Made by a program: the position numbers and the translations under genes
Assembly: GCA_946548895.1 (NCBI GenBank)
Contig: CAMNQF010000015.1
Span: 1-60,898 of the forward strand
Origin: an uncultured bacterium
Lineage (GTDB): Bacteria > Bacillota > Clostridia > Oscillospirales > Oscillospiraceae
DNA length: 60,898 bases
Reading direction: 5' to 3'
Notes under the pieces: model-generated
What the model saw: only the letters and a program-made list of their open reading frames with translations
Database searches by the model: none
Told to the model about the DNA's origin: nothing
Shown here: piece by piece, positions 1 to 9,006 of the stretch
Layout: each line of letters opens with the position of its first letter
Numbering within the stretch: position 1 is the stretch's first letter

Positions 1-2
1 AG

Positions 3-671
3 CCCTCCGGCGGCGGGCACAAGATGACCCAGGAGGAGATTGAGGCCATGCTGGCAGGCGGCATAGCCGCCGAACCCACGCCGCCCCCCGCGCCCCAGGT
101 CCAGCAGCAGGCTCCCGCCGCCCAGGCCCCTGCCGCCGCGCCCCAGATGCCCACGATGCCTCAGATGGGCCAGCCGGGGCAGATGCCGGCCCCCTATCCT
201 TACCCCGCCCCCGGCGGAGAGGGCCAGATGCAGGGCGGCTATATGGGCTACCCCCCCATGTACTATCCCCCTTATCCCTATCCCTATCCGCCGCAGCCTG
301 AGAGCACGGTCCAGAAGGCCGCCCCCGAGCCGAAGCTCATCTCCACCAAGCCGGTGCACATGGAGGAGATGGACCCCATGGAGCGGCTGGGGAAGGAGCA
401 GGCCCAGAACCTGGACCTCATCATGGAGGTGCCCCTCCAGGTGACGGTGGAAATCGGACGGGCCCGGCGGAAGGTGCAGGACATTCTGGAGTTCGCCAAG
501 GGGTCCCTGGTGGTGCTGGATAAGCTGGCGGGCGACCAGGTGGACCTGTTCGTCAACGGCAAGTGCATCGCCCGGGGCGAAGTTGTGGTCATTGAGGACA
601 ACTTCGGCGTCCGCATCACTGAGATTGTGCAGACACCCGCGATTGAAATGCTGTCTGGAAAGAAAAAGTAA
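3..671 (+). CDS. fliY: FliY/FliN flagellar motor switch protein, C-terminal part (5' end off the window)
   Basis: Rotor C-ring component that switches flagellar rotation; FliY in Gram-positives can also dephosphorylate CheY-P. The last 90 residues form a FliN (SpoA) domain, with the conserved core VTVEIGRARRKVQDIL and then LDKLAGDQVDLFVNGK and DNFGVRITEI. It is preceded by a long Pro/Gln/Met/Tyr-rich linker. An ATG at 24 starts MTQEEIEAMLAGG, which resembles the N-terminal EIDALL peptide of FliM/FliY. However, no ribosome binding site precedes it and the frame stays open to the window edge, so I treat the gene as truncated. The alternative is a 215-residue stand-alone FliN starting at 24. cheY and the export genes follow on the same strand. 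Confidence 0.88.
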   Translation, partial: PSGGGHKMTQEEIEAMLAGGIAAEPTPPPAPQVQQQAPAAQAPAAAPQMPTMPQMGQPGQMPAPYPYPAPGGEGQMQGGYMGYPPMYYPPYPYPYPPQPESTVQKAAPEPKLISTKPVHMEEMDPMERLGKEQAQNLDLIMEVPLQVTVEIGRARRKVQDILEFAKGSLVVLDKLAGDQVDLFVNGKCIARGEVVVIEDNFGVRITEIVQTPAIEMLSGKKK

Positions 672-734
672 CGCCGCACCGGCCCGCGCGCCCTGCGCCG
701 GGCACACAACATAAATGGAAAAGGATGGATTACC

Positions 735-1103
735 ATGGCTAAGAAAATTCTGTTAGTGGACGACGCCGCTTTTATGCGCAAGATGATCAAGGACACCCTG
801 ACCAAGAACGGCTACACCGAGGTGTTCGAAGCTGTGGACGGCGCCGACGCGGTGGAGAAGTTCAGCGAGATCGGCCCCGACCTGGTGGTTATGGACATCA
901 CCATGCCCAACATGGACGGCCTGGAGGCCCTGAAAGCCATCCGCGCCAAGGATGGCAGCGCCAATGTGGTGATGTGCTCCGCCATGGGGCAGGAGTCCAT
1001 GGTCATGGACGCCGTGCGCTCCGGCGCCAAGGACTTCATCGTCAAGCCCTTTAAGCCTGACCGTGTCCTCAAGACCGTTACCTCCATTCTGGGCGCGCCC
1101 TGA
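735..1103 (+). CDS. cheY: CheY chemotaxis response regulator
   Basis: Single receiver domain of 122 aa that carries phosphate from CheA to the flagellar switch. The acidic pair is at residues 9-10, the phospho-acceptor Asp54 sits in VVMDITMP, and Ser82 and Lys104 (VKPF) complete the active site. There is no output domain. It lies 63 bp after fliY, with AAAAGGA ahead of the ATG. Its TGA stop shares one base with the fliO start (TGATG), so the two are translationally coupled. This position between fliY and fliO is the standard Bacillus/Clostridium arrangement and supports CheY rather than Spo0F. Confidence 0.95.
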   Translation: MAKKILLVDDAAFMRKMIKDTLTKNGYTEVFEAVDGADAVEKFSEIGPDLVVMDITMPNMDGLEALKAIRAKDGSANVVMCSAMGQESMVMDAVRSGAKDFIVKPFKPDRVLKTVTSILGAP

Positions 1104-1510
1104 TGGGTAATTTCCCCCGCGGATTTGGCCTCGCCCTGGAGATATCGGCGCTGGATAATATCCTGTCCCTCATGTGGGTGCTGGTGTGCGTGGTGGTTAT
1201 CATCGCGCTGGCATACCTGTTCACCCGGTACGTGGCGGGCCGGGGAGCCGGCCTCCTGGGCCAGTCCGGCGGCACGGAACGCTTCCAGGTGCTGGCCCGC
1301 CTCTCCCTGGGCCGGGAGCAGACCCTGGCGCTGGTCCAGGCCGGCGGCCGCTGGTTCTTGCTGGGCGTAGCCCCCTCGGGGGTGTCCCTGGTGGCGGAGC
1401 TCACCCAGGAGGAAGCTCAGGCCATCTGTCCCACGCCTCCAGACCGGCCGGCGCCCGTCAGCTTCCAGGAGGCGCTGCGGGCCGTGCTCAAGCAAAAGAA
1501 ACCGAGGTGA
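1103..1510 (+). CDS. fliO: FliO flagellar export gate assembly protein
   Basis: A 135-aa protein with one transmembrane helix at about residues 18-39 (MWVLVCVVVIIALAYLF), followed by a cytoplasmic domain with the FliO pattern ERFQVLARLSLG and ALVQAGGRWFLLGV. FliO helps assemble the FliP/FliR core of the flagellar type III export gate. The call rests on the membrane topology, the weak family pattern and its location immediately before fliP. The start overlaps the cheY stop. The sequence is poorly conserved, as is usual for FliO. Confidence 0.85.
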   Translation: MGNFPRGFGLALEISALDNILSLMWVLVCVVVIIALAYLFTRYVAGRGAGLLGQSGGTERFQVLARLSLGREQTLALVQAGGRWFLLGVAPSGVSLVAELTQEEAQAICPTPPDRPAPVSFQEALRAVLKQKKPR

Positions 1511-1517
1511 GGATGGG

Positions 1518-2186
1518 ATGCCGACCGACAGCTTGATTAACATCAACGGCGACAGCGTGCAGACGCTGGAAATCCTGTTCCTCACCACGCTCATCGCCCT
1601 GCTGCCCTCCCTGGTGGTGATGATGACCTCGTTTGCGCGGTACATCATCTCCCTGTCCTTTCTGCGCACCGCCATGGGCACCCAGCAGACCCCGCCCAAC
1701 GTGGTGCTGGTGGGTATCGCCATCTTCCTCACCCTCATCACCATGAACCCCACCATCACCCGCATTCAGGATGAGGCGTGGGGGCCATACCGGGAGCAGG
1801 AGATCAGCCAGGAGGAATTTATTGACCTGGCGTCCGTCCCGCTGAAGGACTTTATGCTGGACAACACCCACTGGGACACCCTGGAGATGTACTGCAACCT
1901 GGCCCACGTGGATGAGCCACAGACCAGGGCGGAGGCCATGGAACTGCCCATGCGTCTGATTGTGCCCGCTTTCATGACCCAGGAGCTCCAGCGGGCGTTT
2001 TACATCGGCCTGCTGCTGTACCTTCCCTTCCTGCTCATCGACGTGGTGGTGTCCTCCACGCTGATGTCCATGGGCATGGTGATGCTGCCCCCGGCCATGA
2101 TCTCTACCCCCTTCAAGCTGCTGCTGTTCGTGTCTGTCAACGGGTGGAACCTGCTGTTCTCCTCCCTGGTGCAGAGCGTCAATTGA
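1518..2186 (+). CDS. fliP: FliP flagellar export gate protein
   Basis: Integral membrane protein of 222 aa that forms the FliP5-FliQ4-FliR1 export pore. Recognisable family blocks are LLPSLVVMMTSFAR, FLRTAMGTQQTPPN, LPMRLIVPAFMTQELQRAF and the C-terminal MSMGMVMLPPAMISTPFKLLLF. The N-terminus lacks the cleavable signal peptide seen in enterobacterial FliP and starts close to the first helix, as in some Firmicutes. GAGG precedes the ATG. It sits in the order fliO-fliP-fliQ-fliR. Confidence 0.97.
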   Translation: MPTDSLININGDSVQTLEILFLTTLIALLPSLVVMMTSFARYIISLSFLRTAMGTQQTPPNVVLVGIAIFLTLITMNPTITRIQDEAWGPYREQEISQEEFIDLASVPLKDFMLDNTHWDTLEMYCNLAHVDEPQTRAEAMELPMRLIVPAFMTQELQRAFYIGLLLYLPFLLIDVVVSSTLMSMGMVMLPPAMISTPFKLLLFVSVNGWNLLFSSLVQSVN

Positions 2187-2214
2187 CGTTACCCCAAGGA
2201 AAGGAGGGTGACTT

Positions 2215-2475
2215 ATGGATACAGGCCAAGTGGCCGACCTCATGCGGGAAGCGGTGGGCATCATCATCCGCCTGGCCAGCCCCATGCTGCTGCTGAGTAT
2301 GGCGGTGGGCGTGCTGGTGGCCATCTTTCAGGCGGTCACGCAGATCCATGAGCAAACCATCGGCTTTGTGCTCAAGCTCGTGGTGGTAGGCACCGTCCTT
2401 CTGGTGGGCGGCGGCTGGATGATGGACACACTCCAAGACTTTACCCGGCAGATCTTTACCATGATCGCCAGCTGA
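2215..2475 (+). CDS. fliQ: FliQ flagellar export gate protein
   Basis: Small membrane protein of 86 aa with two transmembrane helices (about 18-38 and 52-72). It has the family signature SPMLLLSMAVGVLVAIFQAVTQ followed by HEQTIGFVLK. FliQ packs around FliP/FliR in the export pore. A strong AAAGGAGGG lies just ahead of the ATG. Length and position are typical. Confidence 0.97.
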   Translation: MDTGQVADLMREAVGIIIRLASPMLLLSMAVGVLVAIFQAVTQIHEQTIGFVLKLVVVGTVLLVGGGWMMDTLQDFTRQIFTMIAS

Positions 2476-2488
2476 TTGGGAGGCGCCC

Positions 2489-3253
2489 ATGATTGATTGG
2501 CCGGAGCTGACGCTGTTCCTGTTTGTCACCGCCCGCGTCAGCGGGTTCATCCTCTTCAACCCCATCCTGGGGCGCACCAACATTCCGGCCGCCTTCCGCT
2601 CGGGCATGGTCCTGGTCCTGTCCGTCTTTGTGACGGCGGTATCCGAACAGCAGCCTCCCTCTCCGTCCGGCGTGATGGAATTTTGCGTCCTGGTACTGCT
2701 GGAGATCGCGGTGGGCTTCCTGCTGGGTATGGCGGTGAATTTTTTCTTTTACATCCCGCAACTGGCCGGCTCCATGATCGACACCCAGATGGGTATGATG
2801 ATGAATCAGATGTATGACCCCGGAGCGTCGGCCAATATGTCCACCACCGGGCAGCTGCTCAACACGCTGATGACCCTGCTGTTCTTCGCCGGGGGCGGGC
2901 ACCTGACGCTGCTGCGGATGTTTCTCACCTCGGAGGAGGTGGTGCCCCTGGGGCAGGTATCCATTGGGCTGCCCGCCTATCAGTTGATGCTGGAGCTGTT
3001 CGTGGAGTGCTCCGTGCTGGGGGTGAAGCTGTGTATGCCCATTCTGGCGGCGGAGCTTGTGGCCCAGGTGGGTATGGGGGTGCTGATGAAGGTCATCCCT
3101 CAGATCAACGTGTTTGCCATCAACATTGAGCTGAAGGTTATCGTGGGCCTGACGCTTCTGCTGGTGCTGATGATCCCGTTCAGCGAATTCCTGATCCAGG
3201 CGGAAATGGCCATGCTCGACAGCCTGGAAGACCTGCTGGTTCTCAGCGGGTGA
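2489..3253 (+). CDS. fliR: FliR flagellar export gate protein
   Basis: A 254-aa polytopic membrane protein with the FliR landmarks FILFNPILGRTNIPAAFR, GFLLGMAVNFFFYIPQLAGSMID and the conserved central region around LAAELVAQVGMGVLMKVIPQ-N. FliR completes the export pore. GGGAGG precedes the start. The frame stops before flhB, so FliR and FlhB are separate proteins here and not fused as in some clostridia. A 102-bp gap with no clear signal separates it from flhB. Confidence 0.96.
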   Translation: MIDWPELTLFLFVTARVSGFILFNPILGRTNIPAAFRSGMVLVLSVFVTAVSEQQPPSPSGVMEFCVLVLLEIAVGFLLGMAVNFFFYIPQLAGSMIDTQMGMMMNQMYDPGASANMSTTGQLLNTLMTLLFFAGGGHLTLLRMFLTSEEVVPLGQVSIGLPAYQLMLELFVECSVLGVKLCMPILAAELVAQVGMGVLMKVIPQINVFAINIELKVIVGLTLLLVLMIPFSEFLIQAEMAMLDSLEDLLVLSG

Positions 3254-3355
3254 GGCCCGCCGGCAAAATATGGCGTAACGAATTGAAATGAACCCCGTTC
3301 CCCGCCCTTCCGGCCCAGTGGAGAACGCGCGCAGAAGGCCAAGGGGGGATGGACG

Positions 3356-4429
3356 TTGGCCGCCGAAGGCAATAAGACAGAAAAAGCGACGCCAAAAAAA
3401 CGGCGGGACGAACGTAAAAAGGGAAACGTCCTCATGAGCCGCGACGCGGTGGCGGTGGCCACCCTGCTGGGCACCTTTCTTACGCTGTGGCTGCTCACCG
3501 GCGCGTTTGCCGAACAGCTGGCCGGCTTTATGGCCCTGTGCGTGGCCATAGCGGGGCAGGAGGCCAGAGAGGTGTCCAGCGTGTTGGAGGAGGTGTCCGT
3601 TCAGGCCATCGCGCTGCTGGGGAGAACCGTGGGGCCGGTGGTGGCGGTGGCCATCCTGTGCGCCGTGGCGGCCACCTTCGCCCAGACCCGGTTCCTCGTC
3701 ACCACCGAGCCGCTGAAGCCAAAGTTCAGCCGCCTCAACCCCCTGGAGGGCTTTAAGCGGCTGTTCTCCCTGCGCAGCCTGGTGGAAACGCTGAAGAACC
3801 TCATTAAGATCATCATCCTCATGACGATCATCTTCCTGAGCGTCCGGGATATGTTCCTGGAGAGCTCCAACTACCTGTACACCGACCTCCCCGTCATCTG
3901 CGCACACCTGGTGGAGGTGACGGCAGGAATGGTAATGCGCATCGCGATTGCCTTCGTGGCGGTGGCCGTCATGGATTTCTTCTACCAGTGGTGGGAATTC
4001 GAGCGCGGCATGAAGATGACCAAGCAAGAGGTTAAGGAAGAATTCAAACAGATGGAAGGCGATCCCCAGGTGAAGGGGAAGATTAAGGAGATCCAGCGCC
4101 GCCGGGCCCAGCAGCGGATGATGCAGCAGGTGCCCGGGGCGGACGTGGTCATCCGTAACCCCACCCACTTCGCCGTAGCCCTGCGGTACAAGCCGGACAA
4201 GGACGACGCCCCCATCGTGCTGGCCAAGGGCCAGGATAACGTAGCCATGCGCATCGTTCAGATTGCCGAGGATCACAAGATCGCGGTGATTGAGAACGTC
4301 CCTCTGGCCCGGGCGCTGTACGCCCAGGCGGAGCTGAACCAGTTCATCCCACCCGACCTGTACGGGCCGGTGGCGGAGGTGCTGGTGTATATCTTCAAGC
4401 TGAACGGCAAGAAGCAGATCGTCAAGTAA
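3356..4429 (+). CDS. flhB: FlhB flagellar export switch protein (TTG start)
   Basis: Export-apparatus protein of 357 aa that switches substrate specificity from rod/hook to filament proteins. It begins with the basic family motif KTEKATPKKRRDERKKGNV, has four membrane helices, and carries the self-cleaving NPTH motif at residues 268-271 (VIRNPTHFAVALRY). The TTG start is chosen because the AAGGGGGG ribosome binding site is just upstream and the family N-terminus begins there; the nearby ATG at 3349 is in another frame. A second gene at 38711 encodes only a FlhB-like C-terminal domain. Confidence 0.96.
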   Translation: MAAEGNKTEKATPKKRRDERKKGNVLMSRDAVAVATLLGTFLTLWLLTGAFAEQLAGFMALCVAIAGQEAREVSSVLEEVSVQAIALLGRTVGPVVAVAILCAVAATFAQTRFLVTTEPLKPKFSRLNPLEGFKRLFSLRSLVETLKNLIKIIILMTIIFLSVRDMFLESSNYLYTDLPVICAHLVEVTAGMVMRIAIAFVAVAVMDFFYQWWEFERGMKMTKQEVKEEFKQMEGDPQVKGKIKEIQRRRAQQRMMQQVPGADVVIRNPTHFAVALRYKPDKDDAPIVLAKGQDNVAMRIVQIAEDHKIAVIENVPLARALYAQAELNQFIPPDLYGPVAEVLVYIFKLNGKKQIVK

Positions 4430-4538
4430 CAGGCCCCGCAGGGCCCCGCGCCCCCGGCCTTCGGCAGTTCTCCCTCCCGCGGGGACGGGGACGCGGAAGC
4501 AAGCAGACTTTTCTCCGGCGAAGGAGGTGTGACCCGCC

Positions 4539-6644
4539 ATGCTCAAACGCATTCTTGACAATGCCATAGCGCTGTTTGTGGTGGTTGTGGTCATGTTCCT
4601 GTTCATCCCGCTGAACCCCGCCATCCTGGACATCCTGCTGGTGGTCAACATTGGGCTGTCCATCATGATCCTGATGATCACCATGAACATCTCCGACGCG
4701 CTGGAATTTTCCATTTTCCCGTCCCTGCTGCTCATTACCACCCTGTTCCGGCTGGGCATGAACGTGTCCAGCACCCGGATGATCCTCACCACCGGCGACC
4801 CCGGCGTGGTCATCCGCAACTTCGGCCAGCTCATCACCCAGGGCGACATCGTGGTGGGCTTCGTGATCTTCTTTATCATTGTGCTGGTGCAGCTCATCGT
4901 CATCACCAAGGGCGCGGAGCGCGTGTCCGAGGTGGCCGCCCGGTTCACCCTGGACGCCATGCCCGGCAAGCAGATGGCCATCGACGCCGACCTGTCCTCC
5001 GGCCTCATCGACGAGCAGCAGGCCCGGGTACGCCGGGAGAAGATCCAGAAGGAGGCCGACTTCTACGGCGCCATGGACGGCGCCACCAAGATCGTCAAAG
5101 GCGACTCCACCATGTCCATCATCATCACCGTCATCAACCTGGTGGGCGGCGTCATCATCGGCATGGTGATGAGCGGCGACCCCATCGACGTGGTGATGAG
5201 CCGGTACTGCATCCTCACCATCGGCGACGGCCTGGTGTCCCAGATTCCCTCCCTGATGATTTCCACCGCCACCGGCATGATCGTCACCCGGTCCGTGTCC
5301 GAAGGCAGCCTCAACGCGGATGTGGTGGGGCAGTTCAAGGCCCAGCCCCGGGCCATTATGACCACCGGCGTGATTCTGCTGATCCTGGCGGTCATACCAG
5401 GCACCCCCACTGTCCCGCTGTTCATCGGCGGCGCGGCCCTGCTGGGGGGAGGATTCTTCCTCAACCGGCGGATGGACGCCCAGCGCCAGGCGGCCGCCGC
5501 CTCGGCCCAGACCCCCGCCGAAATCCCGGAGGAGGCCGCCCCCAGCGAGAGCGACTTCTACAAGGATATCAACAACGTATACACCCTGCTGTCGGTGGAG
5601 CCGGTGGAGATGGAGTTCGGTTACAGCCTCATCCCCCTGGTGGACGAGCGGCACGGCGGCAAGCTCATCAGCCGCGTCGTCATCTTCCGGCGGCAGTATG
5701 CCCAGGATATGGGCTTTGTCATCCCCTCCATTCGAATGCACGACTCCTCCACGCTGGGCACCAACCAGTACGCCATCCGCATCAAGGGCGAGGTGGTGGC
5801 CGAGGGCGAGATCCTGGTGGACTACTACCTGGCCCTGGAGCCCCCCAACCCCCTGGGGGAGATCGACGGCATCGAGACCATCGAGCCGGCCTACGGCATC
5901 CCCTCCCGGTGGATTCTGCCGGAGAACAAGGAGATGGCGGAAATTTACGGCTACAACGTCATCGACCCCCTGTCCGTCATGCTGACCCACCTGGCGGAGA
6001 CGGTGAAAAAGCACGCCTACGAGCTGCTGGACCGGGCGGAGACCATCCGCCTGGTGGAAAACCTGAAGCAGTCCTCCCCGGAGCTGGTGGAGGAGGCGGT
6101 ACCCGGTATCATCCCCTACGCCAAGCTGGAGAAGCTGCTGCGGGGCCTGCTCCAGGAGGGCGTGCCCATCAAGGACCTGGGCACCATCATCGAGACCGCC
6201 GCCGACGCTTTCTCCCAGGGCCGGGACCTGGATATGGCCACCGAGCAGGTCCGTGGCGCCCTGGCCCGCACCATCACCCGCCGCTTCTGCGAGGACGGGC
6301 AGCTCCGGGTCATCACCCTGGACGCCGAGGTGGAGAAGCGGATTATCTCCTCCCTCACCCGCAACGAGCAGGGCGTGTACCTGGCCATGGGCCCCGAGCT
6401 GATGCAGACCATTATCTCCCAGCTGGCCGAGCACCTGAAGAAATTCGGCGACCTGTCCCAGACGCCGGTGATCCTGGTCAGCCAGGTGATCCGGGGCTAC
6501 TTCAGCCGGATGATTACCCAGTTCTACCCCAACGTCTATGTGCTGTCCTTTAATGAGATCACCAACAACGTGCAGATTCAGGCCCTGGGCAACATCACCG
6601 CCGACGCGCCCGCCCAGGCCCAGCGAAGGGCGGTGGCCACATGA
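4539..6644 (+). CDS. flhA: FlhA flagellar export gate protein
   Basis: A 701-aa export-gate protein. The N-terminal half has about eight membrane helices (NIGLSIMILMITMNISDALEF and FRLGMNVSSTRMIL are FHIPEP-family blocks) plus the cytoplasmic loop KGAERVSEVAARFTLDAMPG. The C-terminal half is the cytosolic docking domain for chaperone-substrate complexes. GGAGGTGTGACC precedes the ATG. Its last codons overlap the fliA start (ATGA). In many Firmicutes flhA is followed by flhF and flhG; neither is present here. Confidence 0.98.
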   Translation: MLKRILDNAIALFVVVVVMFLFIPLNPAILDILLVVNIGLSIMILMITMNISDALEFSIFPSLLLITTLFRLGMNVSSTRMILTTGDPGVVIRNFGQLITQGDIVVGFVIFFIIVLVQLIVITKGAERVSEVAARFTLDAMPGKQMAIDADLSSGLIDEQQARVRREKIQKEADFYGAMDGATKIVKGDSTMSIIITVINLVGGVIIGMVMSGDPIDVVMSRYCILTIGDGLVSQIPSLMISTATGMIVTRSVSEGSLNADVVGQFKAQPRAIMTTGVILLILAVIPGTPTVPLFIGGAALLGGGFFLNRRMDAQRQAAAASAQTPAEIPEEAAPSESDFYKDINNVYTLLSVEPVEMEFGYSLIPLVDERHGGKLISRVVIFRRQYAQDMGFVIPSIRMHDSSTLGTNQYAIRIKGEVVAEGEILVDYYLALEPPNPLGEIDGIETIEPAYGIPSRWILPENKEMAEIYGYNVIDPLSVMLTHLAETVKKHAYELLDRAETIRLVENLKQSSPELVEEAVPGIIPYAKLEKLLRGLLQEGVPIKDLGTIIETAADAFSQGRDLDMATEQVRGALARTITRRFCEDGQLRVITLDAEVEKRIISSLTRNEQGVYLAMGPELMQTIISQLAEHLKKFGDLSQTPVILVSQVIRGYFSRMITQFYPNVYVLSFNEITNNVQIQALGNITADAPAQAQRRAVAT

Positions 6645-7480
6645 GCCCCGTCCTGGAAAAGCGCCTCACGGAGGACGAGATTGAGGCCATGAGCACCCCG
6701 GACCTGCTGGCCCTCTACAAGTCCACGGGGGACGAGGAGCTAAAATGGCCCCTGGTCCTGCGGTACGAGGGGCTCATCAAGAGCGCGGCGCTCCAGATCC
6801 GGGGCGTGTACAGCAGCTTTGCCCAGGTGGATGATATCGTCAGCGAGGGCATCCTCACCCTGCTCAACGCCATCGACAAGTTCGACCCGGAGAAGGGAAT
6901 CAAGTTTGAGACCTACGTGTCCAAGCGCATCCGTGGGATGGTCATCGACCTGGCCCGGAAGCAGGACTGGCTGCCCCGGAACATCCGCCAGCGGGCCAAG
7001 GAGATCGACGCCGCGGTGTCCACCCTGGCCAATGAGCTGGGGCGCTTCCCCACCGACCAGGAGGTGGCCGGCCATCTGGGCGTGCCTACGGACAAGTACC
7101 AGAAGGACGCCGCCCGGGTGGCCCTGAGCAACACCTTGTCCCTGGACGCGCTGATGGACGCCAGGGACATGGAGGGCTACCGCTTCGAGGTGTCCTCCGA
7201 GGACCCGTCGGTCCAGCCCGAGCTGGTGCTGGAGGACCAGGAGCTCCAGGAGACCCTGGCCCAGGGGGTGGCCGCGCTGCAAAAGAACGAGCAGATTGTG
7301 CTGTCCCTCTACTATGAAAAAAACCTGCATATGAAGGAGATCGCCCAGGTGATGGGGGTGAGCGAGCCCCGCATCTCCCAGATCCACTCCCGGGCCATCC
7401 AGAAGCTGCGGGACCACATGAGCGGATACCTGAACAGTGAAGCTCCTGCGAAAAACTCCAAAAAGCGGAAGAAGGCATGA
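6641..7480 (+). CDS. fliA: RNA polymerase sigma-28 factor (SigD/FliA)
   Basis: Sigma factor of 279 aa for late flagellar and chemotaxis promoters. Region 2 includes DDIVSEGILTLLNAIDKFDPEKGIKFETYVSKRIRG (shown in part), region 3 the block ELGRFPTDQEVAGHLGV, and region 4 the helix-turn-helix KEIAQVMGVSEPRISQIHSRA. The WLPRNIRQRAKEI segment is typical of the FliA/WhiG group. The start overlaps the flhA stop by 4 bp, coupling its synthesis to the export gate. Its likely antagonist FlgM is encoded at 32146-32463, and matching promoters occur ahead of fliD, flgM and cheA. Confidence 0.96.
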   Translation: MSPVLEKRLTEDEIEAMSTPDLLALYKSTGDEELKWPLVLRYEGLIKSAALQIRGVYSSFAQVDDIVSEGILTLLNAIDKFDPEKGIKFETYVSKRIRGMVIDLARKQDWLPRNIRQRAKEIDAAVSTLANELGRFPTDQEVAGHLGVPTDKYQKDAARVALSNTLSLDALMDARDMEGYRFEVSSEDPSVQPELVLEDQELQETLAQGVAALQKNEQIVLSLYYEKNLHMKEIAQVMGVSEPRISQIHSRAIQKLRDHMSGYLNSEAPAKNSKKRKKA

Positions 7481-7486
7481 TGCAAG

Positions 7487-8239
7487 ATGTTTAAAGGCTT
7501 TTACAACCTCACCTCCGCCATGGTAACTCACCAGAGCAACTTGAACGTGGTGGGCAACAACATGGTGAACATCTCCACCGCCGGCTTCAAGGAGAGCCGG
7601 TACATCGCCAGCACCTTCGACGACGTGATGTATTCCCGGGTAGGCAACGAGGAAAAAATCTATACCGAGATTGGCCGCCAGAGCTACATCCGCGCCAACG
7701 ATGAGATCTATGTGGACTATAGCCAGGGCATCCCGGAGCCCACCGGCATTTCCTTGGACTTCGCCATCATGGGGGACGGGTTCTTCGCCATCCAGCAGGA
7801 GGGCGGGGACACCGTCTACACCAGGGCGGGCAGCTTCTCCCTGGACGAGGAGGGCTACCTGTGCTTCCCCGGCACGGGCCGCGTGCTGGACCCGGAGGGC
7901 AACCCCATCCAGCTGGGGACCGACAAGTTGGTGGTAGACAAACAAGGGAACCTGACCACCCAGGAAGGCGGCTATCTGGGCCAGCTGGGGGTGTATACCT
8001 TCGCGGACCCCCAGGAGCTGGAGCACAACGGCGAGGGCTTCTTCACCGGTGAGGGGGCCCAGGCCATGGAGGTTCCCCAGGTGCTCTGGAAGTATCTGGA
8101 ACGCTCCAACACGGATATGGTCCGGGTGATGACGGAGATGCTCACCAGCCAGCGGGCGCTGCAGAGCGCCGCGTCGGTGACCAAAATGTACGACGAGGTT
8201 ATGGGCCACGCCGCCAGCGACGTGGGCCGGATGGGATGA
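7487..8239 (+). CDS. Flagellar basal-body rod protein (FlgF/FlhO-like)
   Basis: A 250-aa axial protein. It has the rod/hook N-terminal signature HQSNLNVVGNNMVNISTAGFKES, the central FAIMGDGFFAIQ block and a C-terminal coiled coil (VLWKYLERSNTDMVRVMTEM). It is the first of two paralogous rod genes, matching the flhO-flhP pair of Bacillus. Which is proximal and which distal rod cannot be settled by eye, so no symbol is given. It begins 6 bp after the sigma-28 gene, and the ribosome binding site (GGAAGAAGG) lies inside that gene's 3' end. Confidence 0.92.
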   Translation: MFKGFYNLTSAMVTHQSNLNVVGNNMVNISTAGFKESRYIASTFDDVMYSRVGNEEKIYTEIGRQSYIRANDEIYVDYSQGIPEPTGISLDFAIMGDGFFAIQQEGGDTVYTRAGSFSLDEEGYLCFPGTGRVLDPEGNPIQLGTDKLVVDKQGNLTTQEGGYLGQLGVYTFADPQELEHNGEGFFTGEGAQAMEVPQVLWKYLERSNTDMVRVMTEMLTSQRALQSAASVTKMYDEVMGHAASDVGRMG

Positions 8240-8250
8240 GGTGAGCGGCC

Positions 8251-8994
8251 ATGAATCAATCCTTTTATATCGGCGCCGTGGGCGCCCAGCAGCAGCTCCG
8301 CCGCCTGAACATCCACGGAGACAACATCGCCAACCTGAACACCGTGGGCTTCAAGGCGGACCGATCCGACTTCAGCGCCCTGATGTACCAGAACCACCGG
8401 GGCATCGAGGAGGAACTGCCCATGGGCGTGGGCGCCCGGCTGCTCATGACCTCCACCGATTTCTCCCAGGGCCCCGTGGAGGATTACGGCCGGTCCCTGG
8501 ACTACATGATTGAGGGGGAGGGCTTCTTCGGCCTGGTGGACTTGGCCACGGGGGAAGTCACGTATACCCGCAACGGCGCTTTTGTGATGTCCTCGCTGGA
8601 GCGGCCCACCGGCCAGGTGGATGGGAACGGCCAGCCCATCCTGGAGACGGTGTACTGCCTGGGAGACGGCACCGGCCGCTTTGTGCTCAGTGAGTCCGGC
8701 GGCCTGATTGAGGTGGAGGACCCCAAGCAGAAGCTGCCCATCGGCATTTTCGACTTTGCCAACTATGACGGCATGGTCCAGCTGGACGACACCCGCTATC
8801 TGCCGGTGGACAAGAACGGCGACCTGTGGTACGGCAGCGGCGTCCTCCGCCAAGGGGTGCTGGAAGGGTCTAACGCCGACCTGGCCCAGGAGTATACCAA
8901 GGTGATTGAGTCCCAGCGGGCCTACGGCATGGCCCTGAAAATGGTGCAGACCTCCGACGAGATCGAGAACACCATCAATAATCTGCGCGGCTGA
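8251..8994 (+). CDS. Flagellar basal-body rod protein (FlgG/FlhP-like)
   Basis: Second rod paralogue, 247 aa. It has the signature LNIHGDNIANLNTVGFKADR near the N-terminus, YMIEGEGFFGLV in the middle and the C-terminal helix VLEGSNADLAQEYTKVIESQ with QTSDEIENTINNLRG at the end. Such proteins polymerise head to tail in the rod or distal rod after export. GATGAGGTGAGC precedes the ATG. It is followed closely by cheC (12 bp), linking rod and chemotaxis genes in one transcript. Confidence 0.92.
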   Translation: MNQSFYIGAVGAQQQLRRLNIHGDNIANLNTVGFKADRSDFSALMYQNHRGIEEELPMGVGARLLMTSTDFSQGPVEDYGRSLDYMIEGEGFFGLVDLATGEVTYTRNGAFVMSSLERPTGQVDGNGQPILETVYCLGDGTGRFVLSESGGLIEVEDPKQKLPIGIFDFANYDGMVQLDDTRYLPVDKNGDLWYGSGVLRQGVLEGSNADLAQEYTKVIESQRAYGMALKMVQTSDEIENTINNLRG

Positions 8995-9006
8995 GGAGGG
9001 AATTGA

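Noticed and set aside
24-671. A complete stand-alone FliN starting at the ATG at 24.
   Set aside because: No ribosome binding site precedes it and the frame is open to the window edge; kept as an alternative in the feature entry.
4422-6434. Long minus-strand open frame opposite flhA (670 aa), and similar long frames opposite fliQR-flhB (2456-5008) and fliD (14030-17023).
   Set aside because: They are His/Gly/Gln/Val-rich shadows produced by GC-rich codons of the real genes, with no ribosome binding site or recognisable motif.
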